Assembly: GCA_016707205.1 (NCBI GenBank)
Contig: JADJHZ010000012.1
Span: 1-64,000 of the forward strand
Source of the DNA: Haliscomenobacter sp.
GTDB lineage: Bacteria; Bacteroidota; Bacteroidia; Chitinophagales; Saprospiraceae
DNA: 64,000 nt
Reading direction: 5' to 3'
Shown: positions 20,239 to 30,423 of the stretch, piece by piece
How the letters are laid out: each line of letters begins with the position of its first letter
How positions within the stretch are numbered: the stretch's first letter is position 1
The notes under the pieces: generated by a model
What the model was told of the DNA's origin: nothing
The model's input: the letters and a program-made list of their open reading frames with translations, nothing else
Databases searched by the model: none
Made by a program: the position numbers and the translations under genes

Positions 20239-20877
20239 ATGGATCTTAGTTTGATGCGGCAGGAATTTGTGCGGGAAGGGCTTTCAGAGGAAGGCCTTCG
20301 TCCGGACCCCATCAGTCAGTTTGAATTTTGGTTCCAGCAGGCGATGGACGGCAACATGGAAATGGCCAATGCGATGAGTCTGAGCACCGTCTCTGCAAAG
20401 GGGCAGCCTTCGTTGCGGACGGTACTGTTGAAATTTTTTGACCGACGGGGGTTTGTTTTTTATACTAACTTCGAAAGCCGAAAATCCAGAGAAATTTCTG
20501 AAAACCCCCAGGTGGCGCTGCTTTTTCCCTGGCTTCACCTGGAACGCCAGGTCGTGATTCTGGGAAAGGCGGAGAAAGTCGGCACGGCGGAATCCGTGAA
20601 ATACTTCCTTACCCGCCCCCGGGGAAGCCAGATAGGGGCATGGTGCTCCAACCAGAGTTCGGTGATCAACTCCCGGCAGATGTTGATGGCTAAATTCGAG
20701 GAAATGAAAGAAAAGTTCCACAACCAGGAAATCCCCCTCCCTTCGTTTTGGGGCGGGTACCGGGTTGTTCCCCACCACATGGAATTTTGGCAAGGGCGGG
20801 AAAATCGCCTGCACGACCGCTTCCTCTACCTGCTTCAGCCCGACGGAAGCTGGACTTCCCAGCGCCTGGCGCCCTGA
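20239..20877 (+). CDS. pdxH: Pyridoxamine 5'-phosphate oxidase
   Basis: The 212-residue protein is full length for PdxH, which oxidises pyridoxine or pyridoxamine 5'-phosphate to pyridoxal 5'-phosphate using FMN. Conserved blocks include NAMSLSTVSAKGQPSLRTVLLK, GFVFYTNFESRKSREI, the FMN-contact GSQIGAWCSNQSS, and the C-terminal FWQGRENRLHDRF followed by W and QRLAP. It starts 9 bases after the transporter gene and converges with kynU, whose product needs this cofactor, leaving only 11 bases between stops. Confidence 0.95.
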   Translation: MDLSLMRQEFVREGLSEEGLRPDPISQFEFWFQQAMDGNMEMANAMSLSTVSAKGQPSLRTVLLKFFDRRGFVFYTNFESRKSREISENPQVALLFPWLHLERQVVILGKAEKVGTAESVKYFLTRPRGSQIGAWCSNQSSVINSRQMLMAKFEEMKEKFHNQEIPLPSFWGGYRVVPHHMEFWQGRENRLHDRFLYLLQPDGSWTSQRLAP

Positions 20878-20888
20878 CCCAGGGCGAT

Positions 20889-22196
20889 TCAGCCCGGAAA
20901 TTGGTGCAGGAGCTGAACCAGTTCGTACACGTCTTCAAAGCTATTGTACAGCGGAGCGGGCGCAATCCGGATGACTCCGGCTTTGGCGCCGCCGGCGTCC
21001 TGGGTTGGCAGGTTGTGCTCCCTCCAGTCGCAGACTACCCCGTTGGCCATCAAATAGTCGAACAGGCGTTTCCCTTCCGGCCCTGTTAGGAATGACAATT
21101 GAGCCCCGCGCTGGGCCGGGTCTTTGGGGGTGATAAACCGGTAACCATGCCCTTCTTCCTGCATCCGGCCAACCAGGTATTCCAGGTATCCGGTCAGCAT
21201 TTCGCTTTTTTTTCGGATGGCGGGCATTCCGGCGCGGAAAAACGGCTCGTGGCTGGCCTGCATAGGCGCGAACGCGAAAATTGGCGCGTTGCTGAGCTGC
21301 CAACCCGAGGCGCCGGGCGTGGGTACGAATCCTTTTTCCATCAGGAATCGGCGCTTTTCGTCGTATCCGTACCATCCGGCCAACCGGGGAATATCCGGGT
21401 TAAATGCATGCCGTTCATGAATAAAAGCCCCGCTCAACGCTCCAGGGCCGGAGTTGAGGTATTTGTACGTGCACCAGACCGCAAAATCCGCTCCCCACTC
21501 GTGCATCTTCAGAGGAACATTGCCGGCGGCATGGGCCAGGTCAAACCCGGCCAACGCGCCCGCCCGGTGGGCGGCGCGGGTGATGGCTTCCATGTCGTAC
21601 CACTGCCCGGTGTAGTAATTAACCCCTCCAAACAGCACCAGGGCGGTAGACGCTCCATGAGTTTCTATTGCCGAAAGGATATCTTCTGTATGCAGCAACT
21701 CCTCTCCGGGGCGCGGCGCAACTTCTACAATCGCCTCCCCGGGGGCGTACCCATGCCACTTAACCTGGCTCTCCACCGCGTATTGGTCGGACGGAAAAGC
21801 GCCCGCCTCCATAATGATCTTGAACCGGCCACCCTGGGGCCGGTAAAAACTCACCATCATCAGATGGAGGTTTACGGTCAGGGTATTCATGACGATTACT
21901 TCGTCTTCCTTCGCTCCAACGATGTGGGCAGAAGCCGGCGCCAAGGCTTTATGGAATTCCTTCCAGGGAATATCTCCTTTGAAGTGTGCTTCCACCCCCT
22001 GGGTTTCCCAGCGATCGAATTCGCGAAGCGCCGCTTCCCGCGCCCCCTTGGGCTGTAACCCCAGCGAATTGCCGCAGAAATAAAGGGCGTTTCTCCCGTT
22101 AAACTGGGGGAAATAAAATTGATCGCGGTATTCCCGTAAAGGGTCTTCCCGGTCCATCTGCCGGGCAAATTCAAGCGTGGGTTGGTAAGAAGCCAT
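20889..22196 (-). CDS. kynU: Kynureninase
   Basis: This 435-residue PLP enzyme splits L-kynurenine or 3-hydroxykynurenine into anthranilate (or 3-hydroxyanthranilate) and alanine. Family marks are YFCGNSLGLQPKGA near residue 40, EAGAFPSDQYAVESQ, GFDLAHAAGNVPLKMHEWGADFA, and the PLP-lysine motif WCTYKYLNSGPGALSG. The C-terminal RIAPAPLYNSFEDVYELV is also conserved. Other tryptophan degradation genes are not in the window. The gene sits between an inverted repeat array (its upstream side) and the convergent pdxH stop. Confidence 0.95.
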   Translation of the reverse strand: MASYQPTLEFARQMDREDPLREYRDQFYFPQFNGRNALYFCGNSLGLQPKGAREAALREFDRWETQGVEAHFKGDIPWKEFHKALAPASAHIVGAKEDEVIVMNTLTVNLHLMMVSFYRPQGGRFKIIMEAGAFPSDQYAVESQVKWHGYAPGEAIVEVAPRPGEELLHTEDILSAIETHGASTALVLFGGVNYYTGQWYDMEAITRAAHRAGALAGFDLAHAAGNVPLKMHEWGADFAVWCTYKYLNSGPGALSGAFIHERHAFNPDIPRLAGWYGYDEKRRFLMEKGFVPTPGASGWQLSNAPIFAFAPMQASHEPFFRAGMPAIRKKSEMLTGYLEYLVGRMQEEGHGYRFITPKDPAQRGAQLSFLTGPEGKRLFDYLMANGVVCDWREHNLPTQDAGGAKAGVIRIAPAPLYNSFEDVYELVQLLHQFPG

Positions 22197-22204
22197 GTTT
22201 TTAA

Positions 22205-22320
22205 AAGTTGCGAAGTTACGAAGTTGCGAGGTTGCGGAGTTGAGAGGTTACGGAGTTACGAAGTTGCGAAGTTGCGAAGAATGGACCTCGCAACCTCGCA
22301 ACTTCGTAACCTCGTAACTT
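22205..22320. repeat. Inverted pair of octamer tandem arrays
   Basis: Nine consecutive 8-base units of the type A(A/G)GTT(G/A)CG fill 22205-22276, with no change of period. After a 12-base spacer, four units of the reverse complement (CGCAACCT, CGCAACTT, CGTAACCT, CGTAACTT) fill 22289-22320. RNA from either strand could fold into a stem of over 30 pairs. It lies between the moxR stop and the kynU start, both read leftward. It may end the moxR transcript or insulate kynU, but it is not a classical terminator. Confidence 0.85.
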
Positions 22321-22326
22321 TTTCGA

Positions 22327-23376
<1,050 letters not shown>

Positions 23377-23381
23377 AAAAA

Positions 23382-24689
23382 TTAACGGCTATGAGTTTGT
23401 TTGCAATGGTGCGTCAGGTTGTCCAGGCGTTGGCTAAATTCGATCAGGGTATTTTCCGTAACGATGGAACCCCGTTGAATGTTCTGGTACATCAGGATCA
23501 GATGCCGGACCGCCTGTGGGTCGATCTGCGCTTTTGCGCTGAGCAAGGCGACAAATTCCTCGTCGAGTTCCCTGGTGGGAAGCATAAAGCGTTCGCGGGC
23601 AAACTGCAAAAAGAGCTTCATTTTTTGAAGCGCTGTCTTTTTGTGGTCCTGCTGCAGGAAATTCAGGCGGCCAATCGCCTGGATAAACTCCAGTGAGGTG
23701 TTCTTGTTTGCGGGAATAACCGGAACAGGCTGCTGCCTGCGTTTGGTGCGAAAGATCAGGAACAAAAGCGCTACGGCAACCAACAGGTACCAGGCTGCCG
23801 CCAGCGCCGGCTGGCGCAGGATATAATCCAGCGGGCTGCGATCAGCAAACTGGCGGTTGCCCATCGGGTTTTCAGATGATGCATCCCCCCGGCCCGGAAC
23901 TTTGCTGAATTGGTCCCAATAGATCGGACCAGACGGAAGATGGGACAACACCCGTTCCACATAGGCCAGCCGGTCTTTTTCCACCAACGCGAGATTGGAG
24001 AAGAAGATCGGGTTCGTGTGCAAATAGATCCATCCTTTTTTGTGCGAAATCCGGACGAAATTCACGTGCCTGCGGTTGAGTTTACCCAGTTCGACAAACC
24101 CTCCTTCCCGGTCGCAGAAATAATCGGACCGGAAATAGTTCCAATAATAGACCGGTGGCGGGCTATTCCTGCGGTAAGGCTTGAGGTAACGCAGCCTTAC
24201 CGGCGCCGGGAACTTGAGATCCGGGTGGAGGAGATTGGCCTGGGCCTGGGTGTCCTTGGTAAAATCCAAAAGAGGATCATCATCGTCTTTGGGAACGCAC
24301 CATTCAAGGTCAAGCGCCTCTGTCAGCGACTCTGGAATTTGCAGGGACGCAATGAACGCATGGTTGCCATTGGCCACAAATTTTAACAGCGCATCCCGGC
24401 TGGCCGAGTCGTAGAACGGCATGGGGCCGACAAAAATATACGACGATGTCTTTGCCGGTTTGACGGGCAACGCTACCGAAAGCGGCTTTTTTATTTTGAT
24501 CAGGGATTCCCCCGGAAAGTATTCCTTCAAAAGCGTATACATGACATAGGCGCCGTAGGGGCCTTTATTTTTTTCCTTGTAGTTTTCTACCCAGGAATAC
24601 CGGCTTCCCTGCACGTAAAGTATATACATCGTCCCGACGATCAGCGCCCCCAGCAAAATCAAAAAGAATATCAGGCGCCGGGTATTCAT
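23382..24689 (-). CDS. DUF4350-type membrane protein of the MoxR cluster
   Basis: The 435-residue protein has an N-terminal helix (LIFFLILLGALIVGTMYILY), a large extracytoplasmic domain of the GATase-like DUF4350 type (AYVMYTLLKEYFPGESL, SYIFVGPMPFYDSASRDALL), a second helix (LAAAWYLLVAVALLFLIF), and a cytoplasmic tail ending in helices. Proteins of this kind are consistently found next to MoxR and DUF4129 genes; their biochemical role is unknown. The stop lies 5 bases before the moxR start and the start overlaps the preceding gene by 4 bases, so it is tightly coupled. Confidence 0.78.
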   Translation of the reverse strand: MNTRRLIFFLILLGALIVGTMYILYVQGSRYSWVENYKEKNKGPYGAYVMYTLLKEYFPGESLIKIKKPLSVALPVKPAKTSSYIFVGPMPFYDSASRDALLKFVANGNHAFIASLQIPESLTEALDLEWCVPKDDDDPLLDFTKDTQAQANLLHPDLKFPAPVRLRYLKPYRRNSPPPVYYWNYFRSDYFCDREGGFVELGKLNRRHVNFVRISHKKGWIYLHTNPIFFSNLALVEKDRLAYVERVLSHLPSGPIYWDQFSKVPGRGDASSENPMGNRQFADRSPLDYILRQPALAAAWYLLVAVALLFLIFRTKRRQQPVPVIPANKNTSLEFIQAIGRLNFLQQDHKKTALQKMKLFLQFARERFMLPTRELDEEFVALLSAKAQIDPQAVRHLILMYQNIQRGSIVTENTLIEFSQRLDNLTHHCKQTHSR

Positions 24690-25423
24690 GAGACGGGGGA
24701 TTTTGCCGTGGAGCGCCCGGGGTAATATTTCCCGGCGCCAAGCGATTGGACAAAGGATTTAAAATCGCGCTCCAGGAAAGCGAATTCCCCGCGTTCCGGC
24801 GCATATTCTCCGTAGCGGACTTTCTCAAAAATCAGCGTCAGGCGACTGAAATCTGCCGCGTAAGGAGTGCCTCGAAGGTCGCGCAGGTATTCCCGGTTCG
24901 TCTTGTCTTTTTTCCATTGAATCAGAGAGGCATACTGAAGTTGCTGCAGCGCCTGAAGGTAATAGATACGGATAGCCAGCGCATAATCTCCCGACCGGAT
25001 GGCCTCGGCCAGATACCGGTCCAGTTCGGATTCCGGAAGGGGCGTTTCCAGATCGTTGGCTGTAAAAGACAAGCGGCTTTCCCGGATCTTCTTGTTCTTT
25101 GGAGACTGGATCAACGCGCGGAGAATAAATGCCGCGATGAGAACAAGGAACACCAGGGCAAAGAACTGCATGACTGGACCCGCGTTGCCGCTCCAAATGC
25201 CCGATCCCTCCCGGGCATTCTTTGATTTTGCCCGCTTTTGTGGGCGAAGCGTATAGGTAAGCCCCTCGGTTGTTTTTTTCCATTTCGATTCATCGAAGGA
25301 CCTGGAGTGCACGGGTTCGTCCATGTAGGCCTTTTGAGGAGAGGCGGTTTCCTGTCCCCGGCCGGCAAGGGGTGCGGCAAGGGAAAGCAGGAAAAAAGCT
25401 ATGGTCAGGGAGGCTGCCTTCAT
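24686..25423 (-). CDS. DUF4129-type membrane protein of the MoxR cluster
   Basis: The chosen start MKAASLTIAFFLLSLAAPLAG gives a 245-residue protein with a signal peptide, a central membrane helix (MQFFALVFLVLIAAFILRAL) and a C-terminal DUF4129 domain (AIRSGDYALAIRIYYLQALQ, DFSRLTLIFEKVRYGEYAPE). The ATG overlaps the stop of the SpoIIM-like gene by four bases, which decides the start. A longer reading in the same frame would run inside the upstream gene. DUF4129 is recurrent in MoxR operons and is often attached to transglutaminase-like proteins; its function is unknown. Confidence 0.8.
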   Translation of the reverse strand: MKAASLTIAFFLLSLAAPLAGRGQETASPQKAYMDEPVHSRSFDESKWKKTTEGLTYTLRPQKRAKSKNAREGSGIWSGNAGPVMQFFALVFLVLIAAFILRALIQSPKNKKIRESRLSFTANDLETPLPESELDRYLAEAIRSGDYALAIRIYYLQALQQLQYASLIQWKKDKTNREYLRDLRGTPYAADFSRLTLIFEKVRYGEYAPERGEFAFLERDFKSFVQSLGAGKYYPGRSTAKSPVS

Positions 25424-27273
25424 GCCGTTTCTTGTTCTAAACCCCGGATCTGCCGCTTGCGTCCAATCTCCCGGATCCGTTGTTTTAGCTGATTCGCTTC
25501 CATGATCTCTACGAGCGAATAATACATTAATCCAAAACCGGTTGCGATCATCCCAAAGATGAGGTATTGAAAAAAATAGGTCAGGCCGGCAAGGACGACC
25601 GCCGAGAATTGTTCCATCTGCTCGCTGTTGAGGCGCACCACCCAGCTGATCAGATTGAGGTAGGTCCATGCCAGCCCGGTATCCAGCAGAGAAAAAAATA
25701 AGCCGCCGGTGAGCATCAGCAAAAGGAGGAGTGCAAAAATCCGGCTGAAGTTGGGTAGCGCTAAAAATAAGACCCTTGGGATGCCAAGCCCTCGGGCTTC
25801 CGGTTCAAGGGCCAGGACCGTCATCCACAAAAGCAACAAAGGGAAGAATAGCAGGATCACAAAGGAGGCGTATGGGCTCTGGGCGTACAAAATCCCTACC
25901 ATAAATGCTGCAGGCGCCAGCGCTTTCCTAAATTGAACCAGAACGGTCGTCCAGGGGGCCGGCTGTTTTCCCATCAACCGGGGAAACAGCCAGGTGGAGA
26001 AAAGCGCGAGAATGGGCACGTTTAACCAAGGCGCCCAAGGGATGGCGTCCCGATGATGATAAAATTGGCCCAAAGCTTCCAGACTGGCGAATAAACTGAA
26101 ATCGATCCGAAAAAATGCTGCCGGAGGAACAGAGCGGCCAAAGAAAAATACAGGGAAGCAGTATAGCACCGCGACAAGCAGCGAAAGGCCCAATACCGTT
26201 GGAAAACTTCGCTGAAAAAACGGGAACAGATCGCCAAAGACATGGCCGGCGTTGCGAATGAAGGCCTGTTCCGGCAAGGGCGGTTTGTGGACGGCAAATT
26301 CGGGCTCCGCCAGGGAAGCGCTCCCCAGCCGGGAGGCTTTGTAGTATGGATACCAGACAAAATAAGCGATTACAAAAGCCAGACAGGCCAGGATAAACGC
26401 GCCCCGGACCCAATCCGGGGTGTCGGTATGACGGGTGAGGAAGGATTCAAAGATACCGGCAAGAACGATCAGCGGCGTAATGCCGAAAAGGATTTGGAGC
26501 CCGCGTCGGGCAGCGCGCTGAAAAGCCTGGCCCCGGGTATAGGCGCCAGGGAAGGCCAGCCCCCGCCCCATGGTTAAGCCAGCGCCGCCGGCAATCACAA
26601 TGGCAGAAATCTCCAGCGTGCCATGTATCCAAATAGTGAGGAACGATTCCCAAAACAACCCTTCCTGTACAAAAAAGTACTGGAAAGCGCCCAGCATGAT
26701 CCCGTTGCTGGCGAGAATCATCAAGGAGCCGATGCCGTACAGGATGCCAAAAATAAACGTGAGCGAAGCGACAAAAAGGTTGTTGGCCGTAATCCCCAGC
26801 GTCATATCGAAAGGCCCCATTTTTTTATATACCGCCATCGGATCTCCGGAAGCAATGTTTTCCTTGGTCATTTCAATGTAGCGTTCCCCCAGGATGAGTT
26901 CCGGGAATTCGGGGTCCATAGCCGAGGAAAGCGCCCCGGTAAGGAAGGCGCCGGCGAAGACCAGGAACGCAATCAGCATGTCGCGCCGCGCCGCATACAT
27001 GGCGAGCGGAAGTTTCTCCAGCCAGAAGCCGGAAAACGCCAAAGACCGGTTTTTCGGGCCCTGGTAGATGGACAGAAAGATTCGTTGGGCAAGGTCGTTG
27101 AGGTACACCCGAACTGAACGGTTGGGGTAAAAGGTGCGGGAAAAGGAAAGATCGTCGGTAATCTGAACGAACAACTCATTCAACCGGTCTGGGTCGCGAT
27201 GGGCGCCCTCCAGAACTTGTTCAAACTCCTCCCATTTTGGAGCGTTTTGCCGAATGAATTGGGTTTCGCGCAT
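25420..27273 (-). CDS. SpoIIM-like multi-pass membrane protein of the MoxR cluster
   Basis: The 617-residue protein has a cytoplasmic N-terminus (MRETQFIRQNAPKWEEFEQV) and about a dozen membrane helices. Residues about 90-290 form a SpoIIM-like domain with MLIAFLVFAGAFLTGALSSA and FLTIWIHGTLEISAIVIAGG, the latter being its most conserved motif. The C-terminal half is a further membrane domain unlike the sporulation protein. In non-sporulating Bacteroidota such genes accompany RDD, DUF4129 and MoxR genes and are suspected of a role in envelope function or size control, which is inference. It is the first gene of the leftward operon. Confidence 0.82.
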   Translation of the reverse strand: MRETQFIRQNAPKWEEFEQVLEGAHRDPDRLNELFVQITDDLSFSRTFYPNRSVRVYLNDLAQRIFLSIYQGPKNRSLAFSGFWLEKLPLAMYAARRDMLIAFLVFAGAFLTGALSSAMDPEFPELILGERYIEMTKENIASGDPMAVYKKMGPFDMTLGITANNLFVASLTFIFGILYGIGSLMILASNGIMLGAFQYFFVQEGLFWESFLTIWIHGTLEISAIVIAGGAGLTMGRGLAFPGAYTRGQAFQRAARRGLQILFGITPLIVLAGIFESFLTRHTDTPDWVRGAFILACLAFVIAYFVWYPYYKASRLGSASLAEPEFAVHKPPLPEQAFIRNAGHVFGDLFPFFQRSFPTVLGLSLLVAVLYCFPVFFFGRSVPPAAFFRIDFSLFASLEALGQFYHHRDAIPWAPWLNVPILALFSTWLFPRLMGKQPAPWTTVLVQFRKALAPAAFMVGILYAQSPYASFVILLFFPLLLLWMTVLALEPEARGLGIPRVLFLALPNFSRIFALLLLLMLTGGLFFSLLDTGLAWTYLNLISWVVRLNSEQMEQFSAVVLAGLTYFFQYLIFGMIATGFGLMYYSLVEIMEANQLKQRIREIGRKRQIRGLEQETA

Positions 27274-27406
27274 AAGGGGTTGTTGAGGGCGTCAGTCAAT
27301 TTTGGAAAAGTCCCATTTTATGAAAATATTTGCACTTGCGCAAAGCAAGCGGCTCAAATTTCTCGTTTTGCCGTCTTCCTGCCCTTCCATTGCTCTAAAA
27401 AACGAT

Positions 27407-28156
27407 ATGCAACCTATTGACATACAAACGCCCCAGAACGTGCGGATCGAATACGAACCGGCAGCCTTGCGGGACCGAATGCTCGCGTTCTTCATCGACG
27501 CGCTCATTTTGGTCGCTGGTTATAGTTTAGTACTCTGGGCGATTTTGAGCAACTCATTCGGGCAAGGCCTCCTCGAGGTGGGTTGGTGGATGAATTTATT
27601 GTTTGTATTTATCCCCCTGGGGCTATTCTTCGGGTACCATTTTTTATTCGAAACGTTTTGGGGAGGGCAATCTCCCGGAAAACGAGCGATGGGCATCCGG
27701 GTGATCCGCCTGGATGGCCGGGAGCCTCAGCCTGCGGATTACCTGCTGCGCGCTTTTTTTCAGTTGGTAGATACGTTAACTTCCATGGGCATTCTGGCTG
27801 CGTTGCTGATCAGTTCTACTGCCCGGGGCCAGCGCCTGGGGGATATAGCGGCGCACACCGTCGTCGTACGCCAACGCAATATGATCCGTTTTGCGCTGGC
27901 AGATATTCTCCGGATTAATTCCCTGGAGGATTATACACCGACCTATGAACAGGTAAAAACCCTGAGCGAACAGGATATGCTCACGGTCAAAAACGCCCTT
28001 GCCCGCTACCAGACCTTTCGCAATGCCGCTCATGCAGCGGCCATCATTGAACTGACTGACCGCCTTTGCGCGTTTCTGAACATAGAACCGCGGCCCGAAA
28101 ATGCGGTGGAATTCCTCAAAATCTTGCTTCGGGACTATATCGTTCTGACGCGTTAA
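27407..28156 (+). CDS. RDD-family membrane protein
   Basis: The 249-residue protein starts at MQPIDIQTPQNVRIEYEPAA, followed by the RDD signature RDRMLAFFIDALILVAGYSL and three membrane helices with FETFWGGQSPGKRAMGIRVI and RGQRLGDIAAHTVVV. A soluble helical tail of about 90 residues follows. RDD proteins are small membrane proteins with some members implicated in ion transport. This type is usually divergent from, or part of, the SpoIIM-DUF4129-MoxR cluster, as here, where it diverges from that operon across 133 bases. rlmD follows after 6 bases. Confidence 0.87.
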   Translation: MQPIDIQTPQNVRIEYEPAALRDRMLAFFIDALILVAGYSLVLWAILSNSFGQGLLEVGWWMNLLFVFIPLGLFFGYHFLFETFWGGQSPGKRAMGIRVIRLDGREPQPADYLLRAFFQLVDTLTSMGILAALLISSTARGQRLGDIAAHTVVVRQRNMIRFALADILRINSLEDYTPTYEQVKTLSEQDMLTVKNALARYQTFRNAAHAAAIIELTDRLCAFLNIEPRPENAVEFLKILLRDYIVLTR

Positions 28157-28162
28157 CTGCTT

Positions 28163-29570
28163 ATGCGAAAAAAGAAACCCATCATTTTGCCCGAGGTCGT
28201 GTTTACGGGCATTGCGGATAAAGGCCAATGCGTTGGGAAATCCCAGACCGGACAAGTCGTTTTTGCTACCGGCGCCGTCCCGGGAGATGTTGCCGATGTG
28301 CTGGTCTACAAAAAACGGAAGGAGTATTACCTGGGCGTCGTGAAACACATTCATTCCTTTTCTTCGCACCGCCGGGAGCCTTTCTGCGCGCATTTCGGCG
28401 CCTGCGGTGGTTGCAAATGGCAGCACTTTGACTATCAGGCCCAAATGCAGCAAAAAGAGGACGTGGTCCGGCAGTCCCTGACCCGGATCGGAAAAGTTGC
28501 CGTTGGGGAGTGGCTTCCGATCCTGGGAGCTCCGCAAAGCACGGAATACCGCAACAAGCTGGAATTCGCTTTCTCCAGCAAACGCTGGCTGGCGCCCCAC
28601 GAATTAGGGACCGGCGTGTCCAATATACAGGATGTGATCGGGTTTCACCCGGCTGGCGGCTTCGATAAAGTGATCGACATCCAGCATTGCTGGCTGCAGC
28701 CTGAACCTTCCAATAAAATTCGCAACCTGGCCCGAAGTATCGGCGCCCGGCAGGGGCTGCGTTTTTATGATACCATGGCCCAGCAGGGGTTTCTCCGCAA
28801 CCTCATGCTGCGGACTACTACTCTGGGGCAGACCATGGCGCTGATGAGTTTCGGATACGACGACCAGGAAAAAATCTCCGCCTTCCTGTCCGCCCTTCTG
28901 GAAGGAGCTCCGGAGATCACCACCCTGATCTATTGCGTCAATACCAAGCTCAACGATACGGTATTTGACCTGGAGATGCGCACGGTTTACGGACCCGGGT
29001 ATGTGGAAGAAGCGCTGGGTGGCGTCCGGTTCCGGATCGGGCCGAAATCGTTCTTCCAAACCAATTCGCGGCAGGCGGAAACCTTGTATTCCGTAGCGCG
29101 ATTTTGCCGGACTTCGGGGAAATGAAAATGTGTACGACCTGTATACCGGGATTGGGAGTATCGCCTTATATGTCGCCTCGCAGTGCCGGCAGGTGGTCGG
29201 GATAGAAGAAATCAGCGCCGCCGTGGAGGACGCCCGGATCAATGCCGAAAGGAATGGCATCCGCAACGCCCGGTTTTATGCCGGAGATGTTAAACAAATC
29301 CTAACCCCGGAGTTTGCTTTGGAGCATGGCCGCCCCGACGTGCTGATTACCGACCCGCCACGGGCAGGCATGCACCCGGAGGTCGTGCGCATCCTTCTGG
29401 AACTTTCCGCTCCCAGAGTGGTTTATGTGAGTTGCAACCCTGCTACGCAGGCACGGGATTTAAATCTGTTACAGGAAAAATACGACGTGCTGAAAGTCAG
29501 GCCGGTGGATATGTTCCCCCATACCCATCATATCGAAAATGTGGCGCTTTTACAATTGCGGGATCTATGA
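28163..29570 (+). pseudogene. rlmD: 23S rRNA (uracil-5-)-methyltransferase, RlmD type, one frameshift
   Basis: The enzyme methylates a uridine of 23S rRNA using SAM. A TRAM domain (residues about 10-65) precedes a 4Fe-4S cluster site with Cys75, Cys81 and Cys84 (CAHFGACGGC) and a later Cys in IDIQHCWLQ. The methyltransferase part has YDLYTGIGSIALYVA, DPPRAGMHPEVV and the catalytic VYVSCNPATQARD. The first frame ends in a stop at 29123-29125. Losing one base near 29105, in a segment that should read VARDFAG, explains the shift, after which the rest continues to 29570. Everything else is intact and the enzyme is widely conserved, so a sequence error is likely. Confidence 0.85.
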
Positions 29571-29914
29571 CGGACGAAGGAAAATACCAGCAGATCAAAG
29601 AAGCCATCCTTCCTTTTATCCCTATGATCGGGAAGGCGGCAGATACCATCATCGACGAAAACGTATCCAACTACCCGATTTTTGTGGTCAGCCAACTGGA
29701 TATTGACCTGGGTATTCCTTTGGTCAAACGAACGGAGGAAGGCTCTTTGTGGTCGGTGCATGCTTCTACCCTCGAAGAAATGAGCGCTAAACGGGTGATC
29801 CAGGAAGAAAAGGTAACCCGTTTTCGAGATGTTTATAAGGACCCCAGGGATTATGTATGCTTGTTCGTCTTAAGCGATCTTGGGGCAATATTTATTTTTC
29901 TACCCAGGGATTAG
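29567..29914 (+). CDS. Hypothetical protein
   Basis: A 115-residue soluble protein whose ATG overlaps the rlmD stop by four bases, so it is translationally coupled. It contains KEAILPFIPMIGKAADTIID and a VSNYPIFVVSQLDIDLGIPL strand-helix segment, and a C-terminal DYVCLFVLSDLGAIFIFLP. No cofactor or catalytic motif is recognised. Acidic and evenly mixed composition suggests a small cytoplasmic alpha/beta protein. Its end lies 22 bases before an extreme poly-G tract. The family is not one I can name. Confidence 0.65.
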   Translation: MTDEGKYQQIKEAILPFIPMIGKAADTIIDENVSNYPIFVVSQLDIDLGIPLVKRTEEGSLWSVHASTLEEMSAKRVIQEEKVTRFRDVYKDPRDYVCLFVLSDLGAIFIFLPRD

Positions 29915-29935
29915 CCCGGCCTGCTCCCCAGGTCA

Positions 29936-29985
29936 GGGGGGGGGGGGCGGGGGGGGGGGGGGGGGTCCCGGGGGGGTTTTTTTTT
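29936..29985. other. Extreme poly-G/poly-T tract
   Basis: A run of 12 G, one C, 17 G, TCCC, 7 G and 9 T stands between two genes. Nothing else in the window resembles it. It could be an artefact of base calling or assembly at a hairpin, or a real G-quadruplex-forming tract followed by a T run. The flanking frames do not depend on its exact length. Confidence 0.6.
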
Positions 29986-30032
29986 GTTTTGGTTTAACCA
30001 TGTATTATTCTCCCCTAAACCACGCAAGGTAT

Positions 30033-30392
30033 ATGAAAATATTAATTTGTGAGAGCGAAGAGGTGTTGCTTGCCGCTATCGAATTCCGGTTGCGGAAACA
30101 GGGTTTTGCTGTAGCTTTCTGCAAGAAAAAAGCTTCGGTAGAAGAACATGTACTCAAGGAAGATCCCGATTTGGTGCTCATCGATCTCGATATGGGTAAA
30201 CAATCCGGCTTGGAGATCGTGCGCCTGGTCCAACAGCTTCAAGGGCCAAAAGCCAAAACATTACTACTTGCCGATCCGGACGAAGAGGAGAAGATCGTGG
30301 AAGGGTTTGCGATAGGGATTAACGACTTCCTGTCCAAGCCCTTCAAACCGGCCGAGCTCATCCTGCGCGTCCGCCGCATCCTGGGCAAATAA
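30033..30392 (+). CDS. Single-domain response regulator
   Basis: The 119-residue protein is one receiver domain with no output domain. The acidic pocket is Glu7/Glu9/Glu10 (CESEEVLL), the phosphoacceptor Asp51 in DLVLIDLDMG, and the conserved Lys in FLSKPFKPAELI. Starting at MKILICESEE leaves a 50-base leader after the poly-G tract. A longer reading through the G tract would begin with low-complexity sequence and is rejected. No kinase gene is adjacent, so its partner is unknown. Such stand-alone receivers often relay phosphate or bind partner proteins. Confidence 0.88.
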   Translation: MKILICESEEVLLAAIEFRLRKQGFAVAFCKKKASVEEHVLKEDPDLVLIDLDMGKQSGLEIVRLVQQLQGPKAKTLLLADPDEEEKIVEGFAIGINDFLSKPFKPAELILRVRRILGK

Positions 30393-30423
30393 AGGGTAAT
30401 TTTAAACCTAAACGCCATAAAAT

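Noticed and set aside
22205..22320. CRISPR-like array
   Set aside because: Units are 8 bases with no spacers, so it cannot be a CRISPR array.
29880..30032. Longer start for the receiver gene
   Set aside because: It would run through the poly-G tract; the receiver domain begins exactly at the internal ATG.
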